Positions 17,251 through 26,177 of a DNA stretch of 64,000 nucleotides are shown in pieces; within the stretch, counting starts at the first letter, position 1, and each line of letters starts with the position of its first letter. The DNA is from Candidatus Carbonibacillus altaicus. GTDB lineage: Bacteria > Bacillota > Bacilli > Thermicanales > DSM-22653. The notes under the pieces are model-generated. The model made no database searches, was not told the DNA's origin, and saw only the letters and a program-made list of their open reading frames with translations. The translations under genes and the position numbers were made by a program. Location: positions 1-64,000 of the forward strand of contig PEBX01000001.1 in assembly GCA_003050645.1 (NCBI GenBank), in the 5' to 3' direction.

Positions 17251-17366
17251 TTTTTAATTAAAGAAACATCTCAAACGCGCCGGAGCATACGATGCGTGGA
17301 CATACAGGATAAGTTCCCCGGAGAATCGGTTCGATCAGTTCATACTGAAAAAAGGAGGATGAGACT

Positions 17367-19334
17367 ATGCAACCATCTTTTTTAACGAACATGCCACCCG
17401 AGTGGGTTCGTCTACGGCAAAAAGCTCGAGAAAACTACGAACAGTTTTGGTACGACGTTGCACAACACTCGTTTTGGTTTGTCCCCCCGACACGCCATGC
17501 CATCCTTGAAACTTCTTCTGAAAACATCCGTTGGTTTAGTGGTGCTCAAACAAACTTAAGTTATGCAGCGCTCGATGTACACATCAAACGAGGATGGGGT
17601 GGACATACAGCACTCATAACGGCCAACGAACATGGTGAGGTCGTTTCTTATACGTATGTTCAGCTATGGCAGCGCGTGCGACGCATTGCCCGAGCGTTAC
17701 GAGCCCTTGGTGTGAAAAAAGGTGATCGCGTCGGACTTTATATGCCAACCATTGCCGAGGCCATCGCGACGATGCTCGCAGTCACGAGGATTGGCGCCAT
17801 TCATATCGTCACCTTTGCCGGATTTGGTGCGCAAGCATTGCAAGAGCGTCTTCGTGCAGCTGGCGTCAAAGTGTTAATAGCATCGGACATCACGTATCGC
17901 CGTGGACGCGCGGTACCACTTCTCCCGATCGTCCAGGAAGCGGTATCCAATGCCCAGCATCCACTGCCTGAGTTACAGCACATCGTCCTTCATACACGCG
18001 CGAAAGAGACACGTTGGCCCGAAGATGAACGATTTATAGATTGGGAGACATTTTTATCCAATGGTTCAACCATTTCTCCTTCTGAATCGTCCTCTCAACA
18101 TACTATGGCTCAAGATGAAGTGGCTTGGATGGAAGCAAATGAACCTGCATTTATTCTGGCAACTTCCGGAACAACTGCTAAACCCAAGCTTGTCGTTCAT
18201 ACACATGGTGCTTATCAAGTTGGCGTACGAGCGATGGCGGATTGGGTCTACAAACTAAAACAAACAGACATCTGGTGGTCAACATCGGATATCGGCTGGA
18301 TCGTCGGACATAGTTTTATCGTCTACGGGCCACTCCTTAAAGGCGCAACAACGGTTGCCTTTGAAGGCGCACTGGATTATCCGTCTCCTGAGACTTTTTA
18401 CCGTCTGCTGGATGAACAAGGTATTCACGCGCTTTTCGTTTCACCGACGCTTGTTCGTATGCTCATGAAATACGGTAGCGACGCTGCTAAGCATTATACC
18501 TTTGATGCCTTAGATCGCGTCTTTAGTGCTGGTGAGGCGCTCAATCCACCCGCTTGGCGTTGGTTCAGTGAAGAAATCCTAAACGGTCACGTTCCAGTGA
18601 TCGATCACTGGTGGCAAACAGAAACAGGCGCCCCTGTAATCGCTTATCCTTATGGATTAGGATGGGTTCCACTTAAACCTGGTTCAGCCGGTGTCCCGCT
18701 ACCAGGCATTGAAATCGCAGTCGTCGATGAAAATGGAACACCCCTTCCTCCCGGTACACCGGGGACTCTGGTCATCGAACGTCCTTTTCCCACACTTACG
18801 ACGTCTCTTTGGCAAGATGCAGCACGATACAAAAGCGCTTACTGGGACGTCATTCCCGGCCGCTATTATACGGGAGATGCAGCGATGATTGACGAAGATG
18901 GCTATGTTTGGTTTGCTGGGCGGGCAGATGAAGTCTTAAAAATTGCGGGCCATCGCCTTGGTATCATGGAGGTCGAATCCGCTTTTCTGACCCATCCAGC
19001 CGTCGCTGAGGCTGGTGTCATTGGCAAACCAGATCCTATTCGTGGCGAAGTCATCGCTGCCTTTGTGGTCTTAAAAAGTGACTATGAACCAACCGAGACA
19101 TTGCGTCAAGAACTGATCGCGACGGTTAAAAAAACACTCGGCCCCATAGCCGTTATCGACACATTGACCTTCGTTGACATATTGCCCAAAACACGCAGTG
19201 GCAAAATCATGCGTCGTATACTCCGGGCTACATTGGAAGGACGAGATATAGGTGATGTTTCTACGATAGAAGACACAACCAGTGTAGACGCTGTCCAAAC
19301 TGCTTGGCATCAACAACACAATCAAACGGATTAA
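17367..19334 (+). CDS. AMP-forming acyl-CoA synthetase (acetate/propionate-CoA ligase)
   Basis: It activates a short carboxylic acid with ATP and CoA. The 655 residues have the size and motifs of the Acs/PrpE branch: LATSGTTAKPKLVVHTHGAY (P-loop, usually TSGTTGKPKG), DIGWIVGHSFIVYGPL, DHWWQTETG, RYYTGDAA, and the acetylatable lysine motif RSGKIMRR near 625. The DHWWQTETGAP context is closer to propionyl-CoA than to acetyl-CoA synthetases, so the substrate is left open. The ATG at 17367 follows AAAGGAGGAT. In B. subtilis acsA lies beside tyrS; here it lies inside the gerE-ysmA interval. Confidence 0.9.
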   Translation: MQPSFLTNMPPEWVRLRQKARENYEQFWYDVAQHSFWFVPPTRHAILETSSENIRWFSGAQTNLSYAALDVHIKRGWGGHTALITANEHGEVVSYTYVQLWQRVRRIARALRALGVKKGDRVGLYMPTIAEAIATMLAVTRIGAIHIVTFAGFGAQALQERLRAAGVKVLIASDITYRRGRAVPLLPIVQEAVSNAQHPLPELQHIVLHTRAKETRWPEDERFIDWETFLSNGSTISPSESSSQHTMAQDEVAWMEANEPAFILATSGTTAKPKLVVHTHGAYQVGVRAMADWVYKLKQTDIWWSTSDIGWIVGHSFIVYGPLLKGATTVAFEGALDYPSPETFYRLLDEQGIHALFVSPTLVRMLMKYGSDAAKHYTFDALDRVFSAGEALNPPAWRWFSEEILNGHVPVIDHWWQTETGAPVIAYPYGLGWVPLKPGSAGVPLPGIEIAVVDENGTPLPPGTPGTLVIERPFPTLTTSLWQDAARYKSAYWDVIPGRYYTGDAAMIDEDGYVWFAGRADEVLKIAGHRLGIMEVESAFLTHPAVAEAGVIGKPDPIRGEVIAAFVVLKSDYEPTETLRQELIATVKKTLGPIAVIDTLTFVDILPKTRSGKIMRRILRATLEGRDIGDVSTIEDTTSVDAVQTAWHQQHNQTD

Positions 19335-19376
19335 GATCAAACTAACAAAAACGCCCTGCCATGTGCGGCAGGACGT

Positions 19377-19524
19377 CAGCCTGTTGAAAAACCTCAACAG
19401 GTAATTTTTTTTGGACTTAATTTTAATAATAAGAGAGCAGGATGAGGCGATTTTCTTTTTTCTAACGTTTAATCACTTGTAAAAACAAAAGCCCCGAAAA
19501 AAACGGAGCTTTGTCAACAATCTG
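19377..19524 (+). mobile_element. MITE-like 148-bp derivative of an IS1182-type element
   Basis: It consists of a left end (to about 19426) directly joined to a right end that still encodes the last transposase residues DKRAG and stop. The same two halves occur at 21885-22286 separated by about 260 bases. Terminal inverted repeats are CAG-CTGTTGA-AAA. Without a transposase it can only be mobilised in trans. Confidence 0.7.
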
Positions 19525-19619
19525 CATGCTAAAAGCATGACAAACGACAGTACAGTATACAAAAGTGCTGCAGCAACGGACAACGTGATGAGATACATGG
19601 TTTTCAATGAATTTGTCAT
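19461..19619 (-). CDS. possible 52-residue single-span membrane protein
   Basis: The frame starts at an ATG at 19619 and predicts one long hydrophobic segment (residues about 8-31, MYLITLSVAAALLYTVLSFV). It lies 57 bases after the 84-residue gene in the same direction. The C-terminal half is encoded by the right end of the MITE-like unit, so the original gene may have been cut by that insertion. A GAAGGA lies upstream at a poor distance. It may be a real third gene of the cargo operon or an accident. Confidence 0.35.
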
Positions 19620-19676
19620 ATCGATGATGGTTTATCCTTCGACCTTGTAAATTTTATTGTAGCATCGAGTGAACGC

Positions 19677-19931
19677 CTATCTGAGCTTCCGTTGACGCCA
19701 TTCAGCGGAGACCACAAAGTATGCCCCGACCGCTGCAGAGAGAAGCGCCAGAAACGTCAGACGATTACCAACGTACGAAAGCCATACCTGAAAGTCACTA
19801 TTGCCCCATGATCCTTTAAACCCCGTCGCGCTCACACTGTAGATAGCTGCCGCCAAATACTTTGTTGCATAAAGCATGGCGCCAGCAAAAATCAATATGC
19901 CACCCAGAATTTTTTCAGTCAACAGCTGCAC
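19677..19931 (-). CDS. small membrane protein with two transmembrane segments
   Basis: The 84 residues have two hydrophobic spans (about 8-31 and 55-72) with a polar loop between (FKGSWGNSDFQVWLS) and a basic C-terminus (EWRQRKLR). It starts 10 bases after the stop of the secreted-protein gene, so the two are co-transcribed. No family is recognised. Size, topology and position would fit an immunity, anchor or export partner of the secreted protein, but that is inference. Confidence 0.6.
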   Translation of the reverse strand: MQLLTEKILGGILIFAGAMLYATKYLAAAIYSVSATGFKGSWGNSDFQVWLSYVGNRLTFLALLSAAVGAYFVVSAEWRQRKLR

Positions 19932-19941
19932 TCCCCTTCCA

Positions 19942-20709
19942 CTAAGCAGGACTCCTGTATTGCACTAAGCAGACTCCGATCGGCTTCATGGCGTCGCCAG
20001 ACCCGGTCTTGTAAGGATTGCCGATCATGGGGTCGTACCATACGTCAAAAGTTACTACATTATAAATAGGATGAGCAATAATCTCAGCAACATACCCTGG
20101 AGGCACATTAATATTATAACTATCACTCACGGTATACGACTCGGTAACATCGAACCCAACACCAGCATTGACTACGGATGCGCTAATGCCAACGTTTGCG
20201 CTCCACTTGGCTGACACGGATTCGGTTACAGTCATTGTAGCGGTGGCGGGACCATAATAATAGCTGTCCCTCAGAACCTCAACGCCACACGCCTGGCCAG
20301 TGCCGGTGGTCTGGATATAGTATTTCGGTACACCCCATAGAGGATTTACATCACCTGAAGGTGTGCCCTGCGCGTGGGCTACGCCTCTTTGTGGAATCAC
20401 AGGCAAGCTTTGTTGGTCAATCACAAAGACGGCCTCAGAGATTATCGCGTCACCTTTCGATATAGCCCATCCGTACTTTTTAGCCATATTCAAGAGAATA
20501 GCGCGATCCGTTATGGTATAGACCAGCTTGTCACCAATCTTTTGTGGCATCACACCCAAATCACAGCGAAGGTTGGTGTCAGGGTTCCCTGATCCAGCGA
20601 AACTACTCGCTACGGATGGGCTAACTGCAGAGACGGACGTCCCAATCATCGTTATGAAAAGCAAAACGGCCACAACAATTTTCCACCAATGCCGAAACAG
20701 TGAAATCAC
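19942..20709 (-). CDS. secreted protein with an amphipathic beta-strand region (possible pore-former)
   Basis: The 255 residues start with a signal peptide (about 1-32, ending SVSAVS). The central part (about 155-215) alternates Ser/Thr/Val residues in long strands, SVSAKWSANVGISASVV and GVGFDVTESYTVSDSYNI, followed by VPPGYVAEIIAHPIYNVVTFDVW. Such alternation is typical of beta-hairpins inserted by aerolysin-like toxins, but I cannot assign the family. Three cysteines could form disulphides. The frame begins with GTG at 20709; the GAGGGG site abuts it, so the start is uncertain. It is the first gene of the cargo unit in the composite element. Confidence 0.65.
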   Translation of the reverse strand: MISLFRHWWKIVVAVLLFITMIGTSVSAVSPSVASSFAGSGNPDTNLRCDLGVMPQKIGDKLVYTITDRAILLNMAKKYGWAISKGDAIISEAVFVIDQQSLPVIPQRGVAHAQGTPSGDVNPLWGVPKYYIQTTGTGQACGVEVLRDSYYYGPATATMTVTESVSAKWSANVGISASVVNAGVGFDVTESYTVSDSYNINVPPGYVAEIIAHPIYNVVTFDVWYDPMIGNPYKTGSGDAMKPIGVCLVQYRSPA

Positions 20710-20852
20710 CCCCTCAGGACTTTATCAAGCCTTCGTAAAGAATCACTTCCCGTGGCGATAGAGGAAACGACGCTGCCGAATGACTTTGTTTTATACTTTT
20801 GCAATATTTATATTTTTATTTAGTGTACCAAAAGATTTTGTGTTAGTCAAGT

Positions 20853-21829
20853 GAGGCTGTTGCAAAATAGCCATTTTTACATGTTGAAAAGACGGGTTTA
20901 CAACTAACTTGGCCAGTTCAATCAGGATAACGAGTAGCCAAGTGTTAAATATCGCCCCGTTTTGAGCGATAAGACCCAAAAGGGCATACGTGTCCCTTGG
21001 CGCTGTCGAGCGATTTTTTATCAGTGACTTTTCTGTTGAAACGTTAAGCGGCTTGCCCCTTTTCGGCTTTATTTAGAAAGTGCACCGCTATACGACTGAG
21101 CAAAATCGCTGTACAAGAAAGGTACTGTGCTGTGACCACCTTTTTAATTCCGCGCACCGTGAGGTCATTGGCTCCCAACCTTTCTTTCAGCAGGGAAAAA
21201 GTTCGTTCAACTCTTGAGTGTTTTTGTCCGCGTATCGCTTCCCAATAGGTCATCGAAAAACCGGCTGAACAGATTGGCGTCCCTTGAAAGGTGATTCCTT
21301 CCGGCGGCTCCTTTGCCCTTCGTAAATTCAAGGGGATGATAGCCTGAGCCTGATTTTCCAAGGCAAAACGCTGATTCGTCAACCGTTGAAAGAAACGGCT
21401 GAAAGTCGAAACGGAAGGAGGCTCTTCATCGATACCGAAACCACAATAGTAACGTAACCGCAAATCCGATTTCAGGCGACTGACCAATTTGGTGAAAGTG
21501 GGAATCTCTTCGCACAAACCGGCTAACAAAGCCCGCAACATGGATTCTGTATCTCGTCCCTTCCGCCCGAGGGGTGAAGATTTTCTCAATTCCTTCACAA
21601 AAGGGGTCAGGTCTAAGGCAGCAAATAATGCATGATATTTTTGTTTTGGTTCAAGATCCATCAATTCCTCAAAAGAAAAAAGGTTTCCTTGTAGAATATA
21701 CATAGTAGCTTCATCCCTTCTTTTGGTAAATAGTGCGCTACTATTTAATTTTACAAGAAGGGGTGAAGCCCTTTTTATACCATGTAAAAATCCAATGATG
21801 GTAAGGCTTGTAAGTTATGCAAAAGCCTC
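20853..21829 (-). mobile_element. insertion sequence with internally deleted transposase
   Basis: The ends GAGGCTGTTGCAAAA (from 20853) and, reversed, GAGGCTTTTGCATAA (ending 21829) form imperfect inverted repeats. Flanking AAGT at 20849-20852 and 21830-21833 is a 4-bp target duplication. The 977-bp length and the single minus-strand transposase frame (21044-21703) indicate a shortened element. Confidence 0.75.
21044..21703 (-). pseudogene. transposase, N- and C-terminal parts fused by a central deletion
   Basis: The 219-residue frame begins with a DUF772-type N-terminal region (LLAGLCEEIPTFTKLVSRLKSD, GIDEEPPSVSTFSRFF) and ends with a DDE-transposase tail (SRVERTFSLLKERLGANDL, VRGIKKVVTAQYL). 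Related full-length enzymes have some 450 residues. The middle, with the first two catalytic acidic residues, is missing after ICSAGFSMTYW, so it cannot be an active DDE enzyme. The frame itself is intact. Confidence 0.75.
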
Positions 21830-21884
21830 AAGTAAATGTGGACACCCCTCTTTGCACTATATTCGTTGTAGCATATAGTGCATT

Positions 21885-22286
21885 CAGACTGTTGAAAAAC
21901 GTCAACAGGTAATTTTTTGGACTTAATTTTAACAATACACCGCGTTAATATGGCATATTATAACTATTAAAAAAGAACGCCAATAAAAGGAATGGGTGAA
22001 AGCCAATGCAAGAAGCCAGTCAGGAAAATATTTATACCGACTCCGATACCAAACGATTGAGCGAAGTTTCGCGGATGCCAAAGAGCTCCATGGGCTTCGA
22101 TATTGACGTTTTCGAGGAATAAAGAAGGTATAACAAAATGCGTTATTAACAGCTACATGCCAGAACATCAAGAAGATCGCCAATATCCTAGATAAGAGAG
22201 CAGGATGAGGCGATTTTCTTTTTTCTAACGTTTGATCACTTGTAAAAACAAAAGCCCCGAAAAAACAGGGCTTTGTCAACAATCTG
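21885..22286 (+). mobile_element. decayed IS1182-type element with transposase C-terminal remnant
   Basis: It has the same left and right ends as 19377-19524, here separated by about 260 bases that encode a transposase tail on the plus strand (from about 21996: VKANARSQSGKYLYRLRYQT, IERSFADAKELHGLRY, then a TGA and a frameshift, then NIKKIANILDKRAG and stop). The IERSFADAKELHGLRY block is typical of IS1182-family C-termini. Confidence 0.75.
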
Positions 22287-22314
22287 ACGTCCTGCTCTGC
22301 AGCAGGACGTTTTG
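22287..22314 (+). terminator. hairpin between the composite element and ysmA
   Basis: ACGTCCTGCT (22287-22296) pairs perfectly with AGCAGGACGT (22301-22310), followed by TTTTG. A related hairpin (ACG-CCTGCC with GGCAGG-CGT, 19351-19376) lies directly after the acsA-like gene. The two probably formed the original terminator region before the element inserted. Confidence 0.6.
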
Positions 22315-22336
22315 TATGAACATAGCTCATCATCGT

Positions 22337-22810
22337 TTATGATGGTTCTAACCCTTCAAAGTTGCGCAAAGCCTCTCGTATGCTCTCTGGCAGGGGCGCA
22401 CTTTTTCCCGTCTTCCGATCAACATGAACCAGTCGGCCACGTCCAACAGCCACGAGTCGTTTCTCCGGTGCATCTGTCAACACGGCATAATGAAGTTCGA
22501 TGGAACTTATACCGATCTCTACCGTCCGCACATAGGTGGCAATTTTTTCGCGCATTGTCACCGGCGATACATATTGACAGTACAGATCAGCCGTTACGAT
22601 CATGCTGGTGCTCGATTCATCGAAAAAGAGATCAAACAAGCCAAGATGCTGAAAATAATCGATGCGTGCTTGCTCAAAATAGCGAAAATATATCACATTG
22701 TTGACATGCCCATACACATCAATATCAGAAAAGCGAACCTCAAAAGGCCGTGAAAAACGAAAGCGAGAAAGCCACGTCGGCACAGGCTCATGAATAAACG
22801 ATATATTCAT
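22337..22810 (-). CDS. ysmA: YsmA-like hotdog-fold acyl-CoA thioesterase
   Basis: It probably hydrolyses an acyl-CoA; the substrate is unknown. The 157 residues form a 4HBT domain: FEVRFSDIDVYGHVNNVIYFRYFEQAR with the catalytic Asp (DIDVYGHVNN), then strands ending VAVGRGRLVHVD. The frame is open to 22900 inside sdhB, but the ATG at 22810 overlaps the sdhB stop as TAATG, which implies translational coupling and gives the usual length. B. subtilis has ysmA directly after sdhB, so the position confirms the assignment. Confidence 0.88.
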   Translation of the reverse strand: MNISFIHEPVPTWLSRFRFSRPFEVRFSDIDVYGHVNNVIYFRYFEQARIDYFQHLGLFDLFFDESSTSMIVTADLYCQYVSPVTMREKIATYVRTVEIGISSIELHYAVLTDAPEKRLVAVGRGRLVHVDRKTGKSAPLPESIREALRNFEGLEPS

Positions 22811-23556
22811 TAGCTCATCATCCAGCGCTTCATAGAGTAACGCGTCAGATCGCCATTGAGCGCCGCGATAGATGTCGTAAGCGGTATCCCTTTGGGACAT
22901 GCTTGCACGCAGTTTTGCGAGTTACCGCATCCTTCTAGGCCGTCATCCCCCATCAGAGCTTCCAGACGTTCATGCGCATTCATTTTGCCCGTCGGATGTG
23001 TGTTAAAGAGACGAACTTGATTTACTGCCTGAGGACCCATATATTTCGAATGCGGACCGACATTCGGACACACTTCCAAACAGACACCACATGTCATACA
23101 CTTAGCTAGTTCATAGGCCCATTCGCGTTCAGCTTCGGGCATGCGCGGACCCGGCCCGAGATCATAGGTACCATCGATCGGAATCCAAGCTTTGACTTTT
23201 TTGAGCGACTCAAACATGCGTTGCCGGTCGACCATGAGATCGCGAATGACCGGAAATGTCGACATCGGTTCTAGCGTAATCGTATCACCTAGTTTATCGA
23301 TAAGAGCGGTACAGGCTTGACGGGCTTTGCCGTTGATGACCATCGAACAGGCACCGCACACTTCTTCCAGACAGCTCATTTCCCAGACAACCGGCGCAAC
23401 TTTTTTACCCTCGGCATTGACCGGATTTTTACGAATTTCCATAAGCGCGCTGATGACATTCATGTTGGAGCGATAAGGGATCTTGAACGTTTCTTTATAC
23501 GGACGCCCTTCCGGTGAATCCTGCCGGGTGACAATGAGTGTAATCGTTCGGCTCAT
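22810..23556 (-). CDS. sdhB: succinate dehydrogenase iron-sulfur subunit
   Basis: This subunit carries electrons from the flavoprotein to the membrane quinone site. The 248 residues hold a 2Fe-2S plant-type ferredoxin domain (Cys62, 67, 70, 82), and a C-terminal domain with CMTCGVCLEVCP (Cys153, 156, 159, 163) and a second cluster (CGNSQNCVQACPKG) for the 4Fe-4S and 3Fe-4S centres. The ATG overlaps the sdhA stop by four bases (ATGA), so the three subunits are coupled. Length and order sdhC-A-B match Bacillales. Confidence 0.97.
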   Translation of the reverse strand: MSRTITLIVTRQDSPEGRPYKETFKIPYRSNMNVISALMEIRKNPVNAEGKKVAPVVWEMSCLEEVCGACSMVINGKARQACTALIDKLGDTITLEPMSTFPVIRDLMVDRQRMFESLKKVKAWIPIDGTYDLGPGPRMPEAEREWAYELAKCMTCGVCLEVCPNVGPHSKYMGPQAVNQVRLFNTHPTGKMNAHERLEALMGDDGLEGCGNSQNCVQACPKGIPLTTSIAALNGDLTRYSMKRWMMS

Positions 23557-25313
23557 GATTTAGCCGCCTCCTTCGAAGCCACGTCATATCGCCTTGGGCG
23601 CGGTTTAATGAGCGATACATCAACAGGCTCATAATCGAATTTCGGACCGTCACTCGTCCAGGACGCTTTGGTCGTCTTAAGCCACTCTTCATCATTACGG
23701 TTCGGGAAATCCGGTTTGTAATGCGCCCCGCGACTCTCATTGCGATTAAGTGCCCCGAGCGTTATGACGCGGGCAAGTTCCAGCATGTTCCACAGTTGTC
23801 GTGTGAAAAAGACGCCTTGGTTGTTCCAGCGCAGCGTATCATCGAGATTGATCCGCTGCCAACGCTCCATCAGTTCCAGTATTTTTTCATCCGTCTGTTT
23901 TAACCGATCATTGTAGCGAACGACGGTCACATTTTCCGTCATCACTTTGCCCAGCTCTTCATGGAGGCGATAGGCGTTTTCTTCACCGCGCATATTTAAA
24001 ATACGCTCATATTTTTCTTCTTCCCGTTTCTTGGCCGCCTCAAAAATGGTGGAAGAAACATCGGCTGCGGTTTTTTTGAGGCTTTTCACATATTCGATCG
24101 CTTTGGGACCGGCGACCATACCGCCAAAGACGGAAGAAAGAAGCGAGTTTGCCCCGAGCCGGTTCGCCCCGTGATACTGATAGTCGACTTCGCCGGCAGC
24201 AAAAAGACCGGGTATGTTCGTCATTTGATTGTAGTCGACCCAAAGGCCGCCCATCGAGTAGTGCACAGCGGGGAAGACTTTCATCGGAACTTTGCGCGGA
24301 TCGTCTCCCATGAACTTTTCATAGATTTCCAGCACGCCACCCAGCTTCACATTGAGTACTTGCGGATCGATGTGCGAGACATCGAGATAGACCATGTTCT
24401 CCCCGTTAATCCCCAGCTTCATATCGACGACGACATGGAAGATTTCGCGCGTCGCTATGTCGCGGGGGACTAGATTGCCGTAGGTTGGATATTTTTCTTC
24501 GAGGAAGTACCACGGTTTGCCATCTTTATACGTCCAGACCCGACCGCCTTCCCCGCGAATCGACTCGGACATAAGGCGCAACTTGTCATCACCGGGAATG
24601 GCCGTGGGATGCACCTGAATGAATTCCCCGTTGGCGTAAATCGCACCCTGCTGATAGACAGCAGAAGCAGCGGAGCCCGTGTTAATCTGCGAATTTGTGG
24701 AACGACCGAAGATAAGCCCCGGACCGCCCGTAGCGAGAATAACGGCATCCGCCGGGAAAGCGCGGATTTCCATCGTCGTCAAGTTTTGCGCGACAATCCC
24801 CCGGGCCACACCTTCATCATCGAGCACCGCAGAGAGGAACTCCCAGTCTTCGAATTTTTCAACGAGACCAGCCACTTCATGTCGGCGCACCTGTTCATCG
24901 AGCGCATAGAGAAGTTGCTGACCGGTCGTCGCCCCGGCAAACGCCGTGCGGTGATAGAGCGTTCCGCCAAAACGACGAAAATCAAGGAGTCCTTCCGGCG
25001 TGCGGTTAAACATGACGCCCATACGATCAAACATATAAATAATACCGGGTGCAGCTTCGGTCATGGCTTTCACTGGCGGTTGATTGGCGAGAAAGTCCCC
25101 ACCGTAAACCGTATCATCAAAATGCTGCCAGGGCGAATCTCCTTCCCCCTTTGTGTTAACGGCACCGTTGATCCCTCCCTGCGCACAGACGGAGTGGGAT
25201 CGTTTGACTTTAACGACCGAAAACAGCTTGACCGATACACCAGCTTCTGCTGCTTTAATCGTAGCCATCAGACCGGCCAGACCGCCACCAACGATGATCA
25301 GCGACTCAGACAT
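23553..25313 (-). CDS. sdhA: succinate dehydrogenase flavoprotein subunit
   Basis: It oxidises succinate to fumarate with covalent FAD at the inner face of the membrane. It starts with the dinucleotide fold IIVGGGLAGLMATI and shows SHSVCAQGGINGA (flavinylation region, with HS), HPTAIPG, RGEGGRVW and GANRLGANSLL, all in family order. The start is the ATG at 25313, behind GGGAGG at 7 bases; the upstream extension to 25358 has no such site. 586 residues matches the Bacillus enzyme length. Confidence 0.97.
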   Translation of the reverse strand: MSESLIIVGGGLAGLMATIKAAEAGVSVKLFSVVKVKRSHSVCAQGGINGAVNTKGEGDSPWQHFDDTVYGGDFLANQPPVKAMTEAAPGIIYMFDRMGVMFNRTPEGLLDFRRFGGTLYHRTAFAGATTGQQLLYALDEQVRRHEVAGLVEKFEDWEFLSAVLDDEGVARGIVAQNLTTMEIRAFPADAVILATGGPGLIFGRSTNSQINTGSAASAVYQQGAIYANGEFIQVHPTAIPGDDKLRLMSESIRGEGGRVWTYKDGKPWYFLEEKYPTYGNLVPRDIATREIFHVVVDMKLGINGENMVYLDVSHIDPQVLNVKLGGVLEIYEKFMGDDPRKVPMKVFPAVHYSMGGLWVDYNQMTNIPGLFAAGEVDYQYHGANRLGANSLLSSVFGGMVAGPKAIEYVKSLKKTAADVSSTIFEAAKKREEEKYERILNMRGEENAYRLHEELGKVMTENVTVVRYNDRLKQTDEKILELMERWQRINLDDTLRWNNQGVFFTRQLWNMLELARVITLGALNRNESRGAHYKPDFPNRNDEEWLKTTKASWTSDGPKFDYEPVDVSLIKPRPRRYDVASKEAAKS

Positions 25314-25344
25314 AAGACGACCTCCCTTTAGAAATATGGTGACG

Positions 25345-25953
25345 TTAGACGGTAACAAAAGAGAAAATAGCCATCAGACCGACAATGGAAAGTAAAATAA
25401 ATACGACCAGCGAGACGTAGGTCATGTGCCGCTGCGCCCGCGGCCCGATCGCAATGCCCCAGCTTACGGCAAATGACCAGAGACCATTCGAAAAATGGAA
25501 AACCGTAGAAAGAACACCGATGACGTAAAAAACGACCATGAGCGGAGAACTTAAAATGTTGGCCATCATATTAAAATCAACCGGCTGACCAAAAGCAGCC
25601 TGCACTCTCGTCTCCCACACATGCCAGGCTATGTAGACGAAAGCGATGAGACCGGTTACGCGTTGCAAGTAAAACATCCAGTTTCGGAAATAACCGTATC
25701 GAGGCAACGTGTTTTTCGCTTGAAAAGCGATGTAGACACCGTAGATGGCGTGAAATAAAATCGGTAACCAGATAAAAACGATTTCTAAAAACAGAACAAA
25801 TGGCAATTTGTTAATAAGGGCGACCGTCTCATTAAATTTTTCCGGACCGCCTGCCGCAGTTGCATTGGCGACCAGGTGCTCGATCAAAAAAAGACCGATC
25901 GGAACGACGCCAAGGAGCGAATGCAACCGCCGGTTCACAAACGTTTTTGTCAT
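25345..25953 (-). CDS. sdhC: succinate dehydrogenase cytochrome b558 subunit
   Basis: This membrane anchor carries haem and the menaquinone site. The 202 residues have five hydrophobic spans and several conserved histidines at membrane edges (LHSLLG, LIEHLV, FHAIYG, AWHVWE, FHFSNG), as in the di-haem Bacillus SdhC. I chose the ATG at 25953, with AAGGGGG 6 bases upstream; earlier in-frame ATGs at 25971 and 25959 lack spacing. It is the first gene of the sdhCAB-ysmA operon. Confidence 0.94.
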   Translation of the reverse strand: MTKTFVNRRLHSLLGVVPIGLFLIEHLVANATAAGGPEKFNETVALINKLPFVLFLEIVFIWLPILFHAIYGVYIAFQAKNTLPRYGYFRNWMFYLQRVTGLIAFVYIAWHVWETRVQAAFGQPVDFNMMANILSSPLMVVFYVIGVLSTVFHFSNGLWSFAVSWGIAIGPRAQRHMTYVSLVVFILLSIVGLMAIFSFVTV

Positions 25954-26041
25954 GCCCATCCCCCTTGTCATCTGAAGATTTTGTGAAAACGATCACGATA
26001 AGTTCACCTAATGAAACAACGGACCACTTTTAATCAATGCT

Positions 26042-26070
26042 ATTGTACTGCTTTTGTCACAATGGGTCAA
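26042..26070 (-). promoter_or_regulatory. sigma-A promoter of sdhCAB-ysmA
   Basis: TTGACC (26065-26070), a 17-base spacer and TACAAT (26042-26047) on the minus strand, each one base from consensus. It gives a leader of about 80 bases. Confidence 0.8.
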
Positions 26071-26177
26071 GAAACCGTTCTCATGACTGCTTCACACGTC
26101 GCTAAGCGCATCATGGACATCTCCTATCTCCGATGCGGTCGCTTAGGGTCGCGCTTGTGTTTGTGATTATATGAGCA

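Larger units (their letters stand above)
19377..22286. mobile_element. probable 2.9-kb composite element bounded by two IS1182-type ends
   Basis: The outer ends are CAGCCTGTTGAAAAA (from 19377) and, reversed, CAGATTGTTGACAAAG (ending 22286). They are imperfect inverted repeats and are flanked by the same four bases, ACGT (19373-19376 and 22287-22290). Removing the element joins two GC-rich hairpins after the acsA-like gene into one region. It contains two copies of the same end-plus-end unit (19377-19524 and 21885-22286), a secreted-protein operon and another IS. The inner flanks of the two copies do not match as target duplications, which favours transposition of the whole. Confidence 0.6.
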
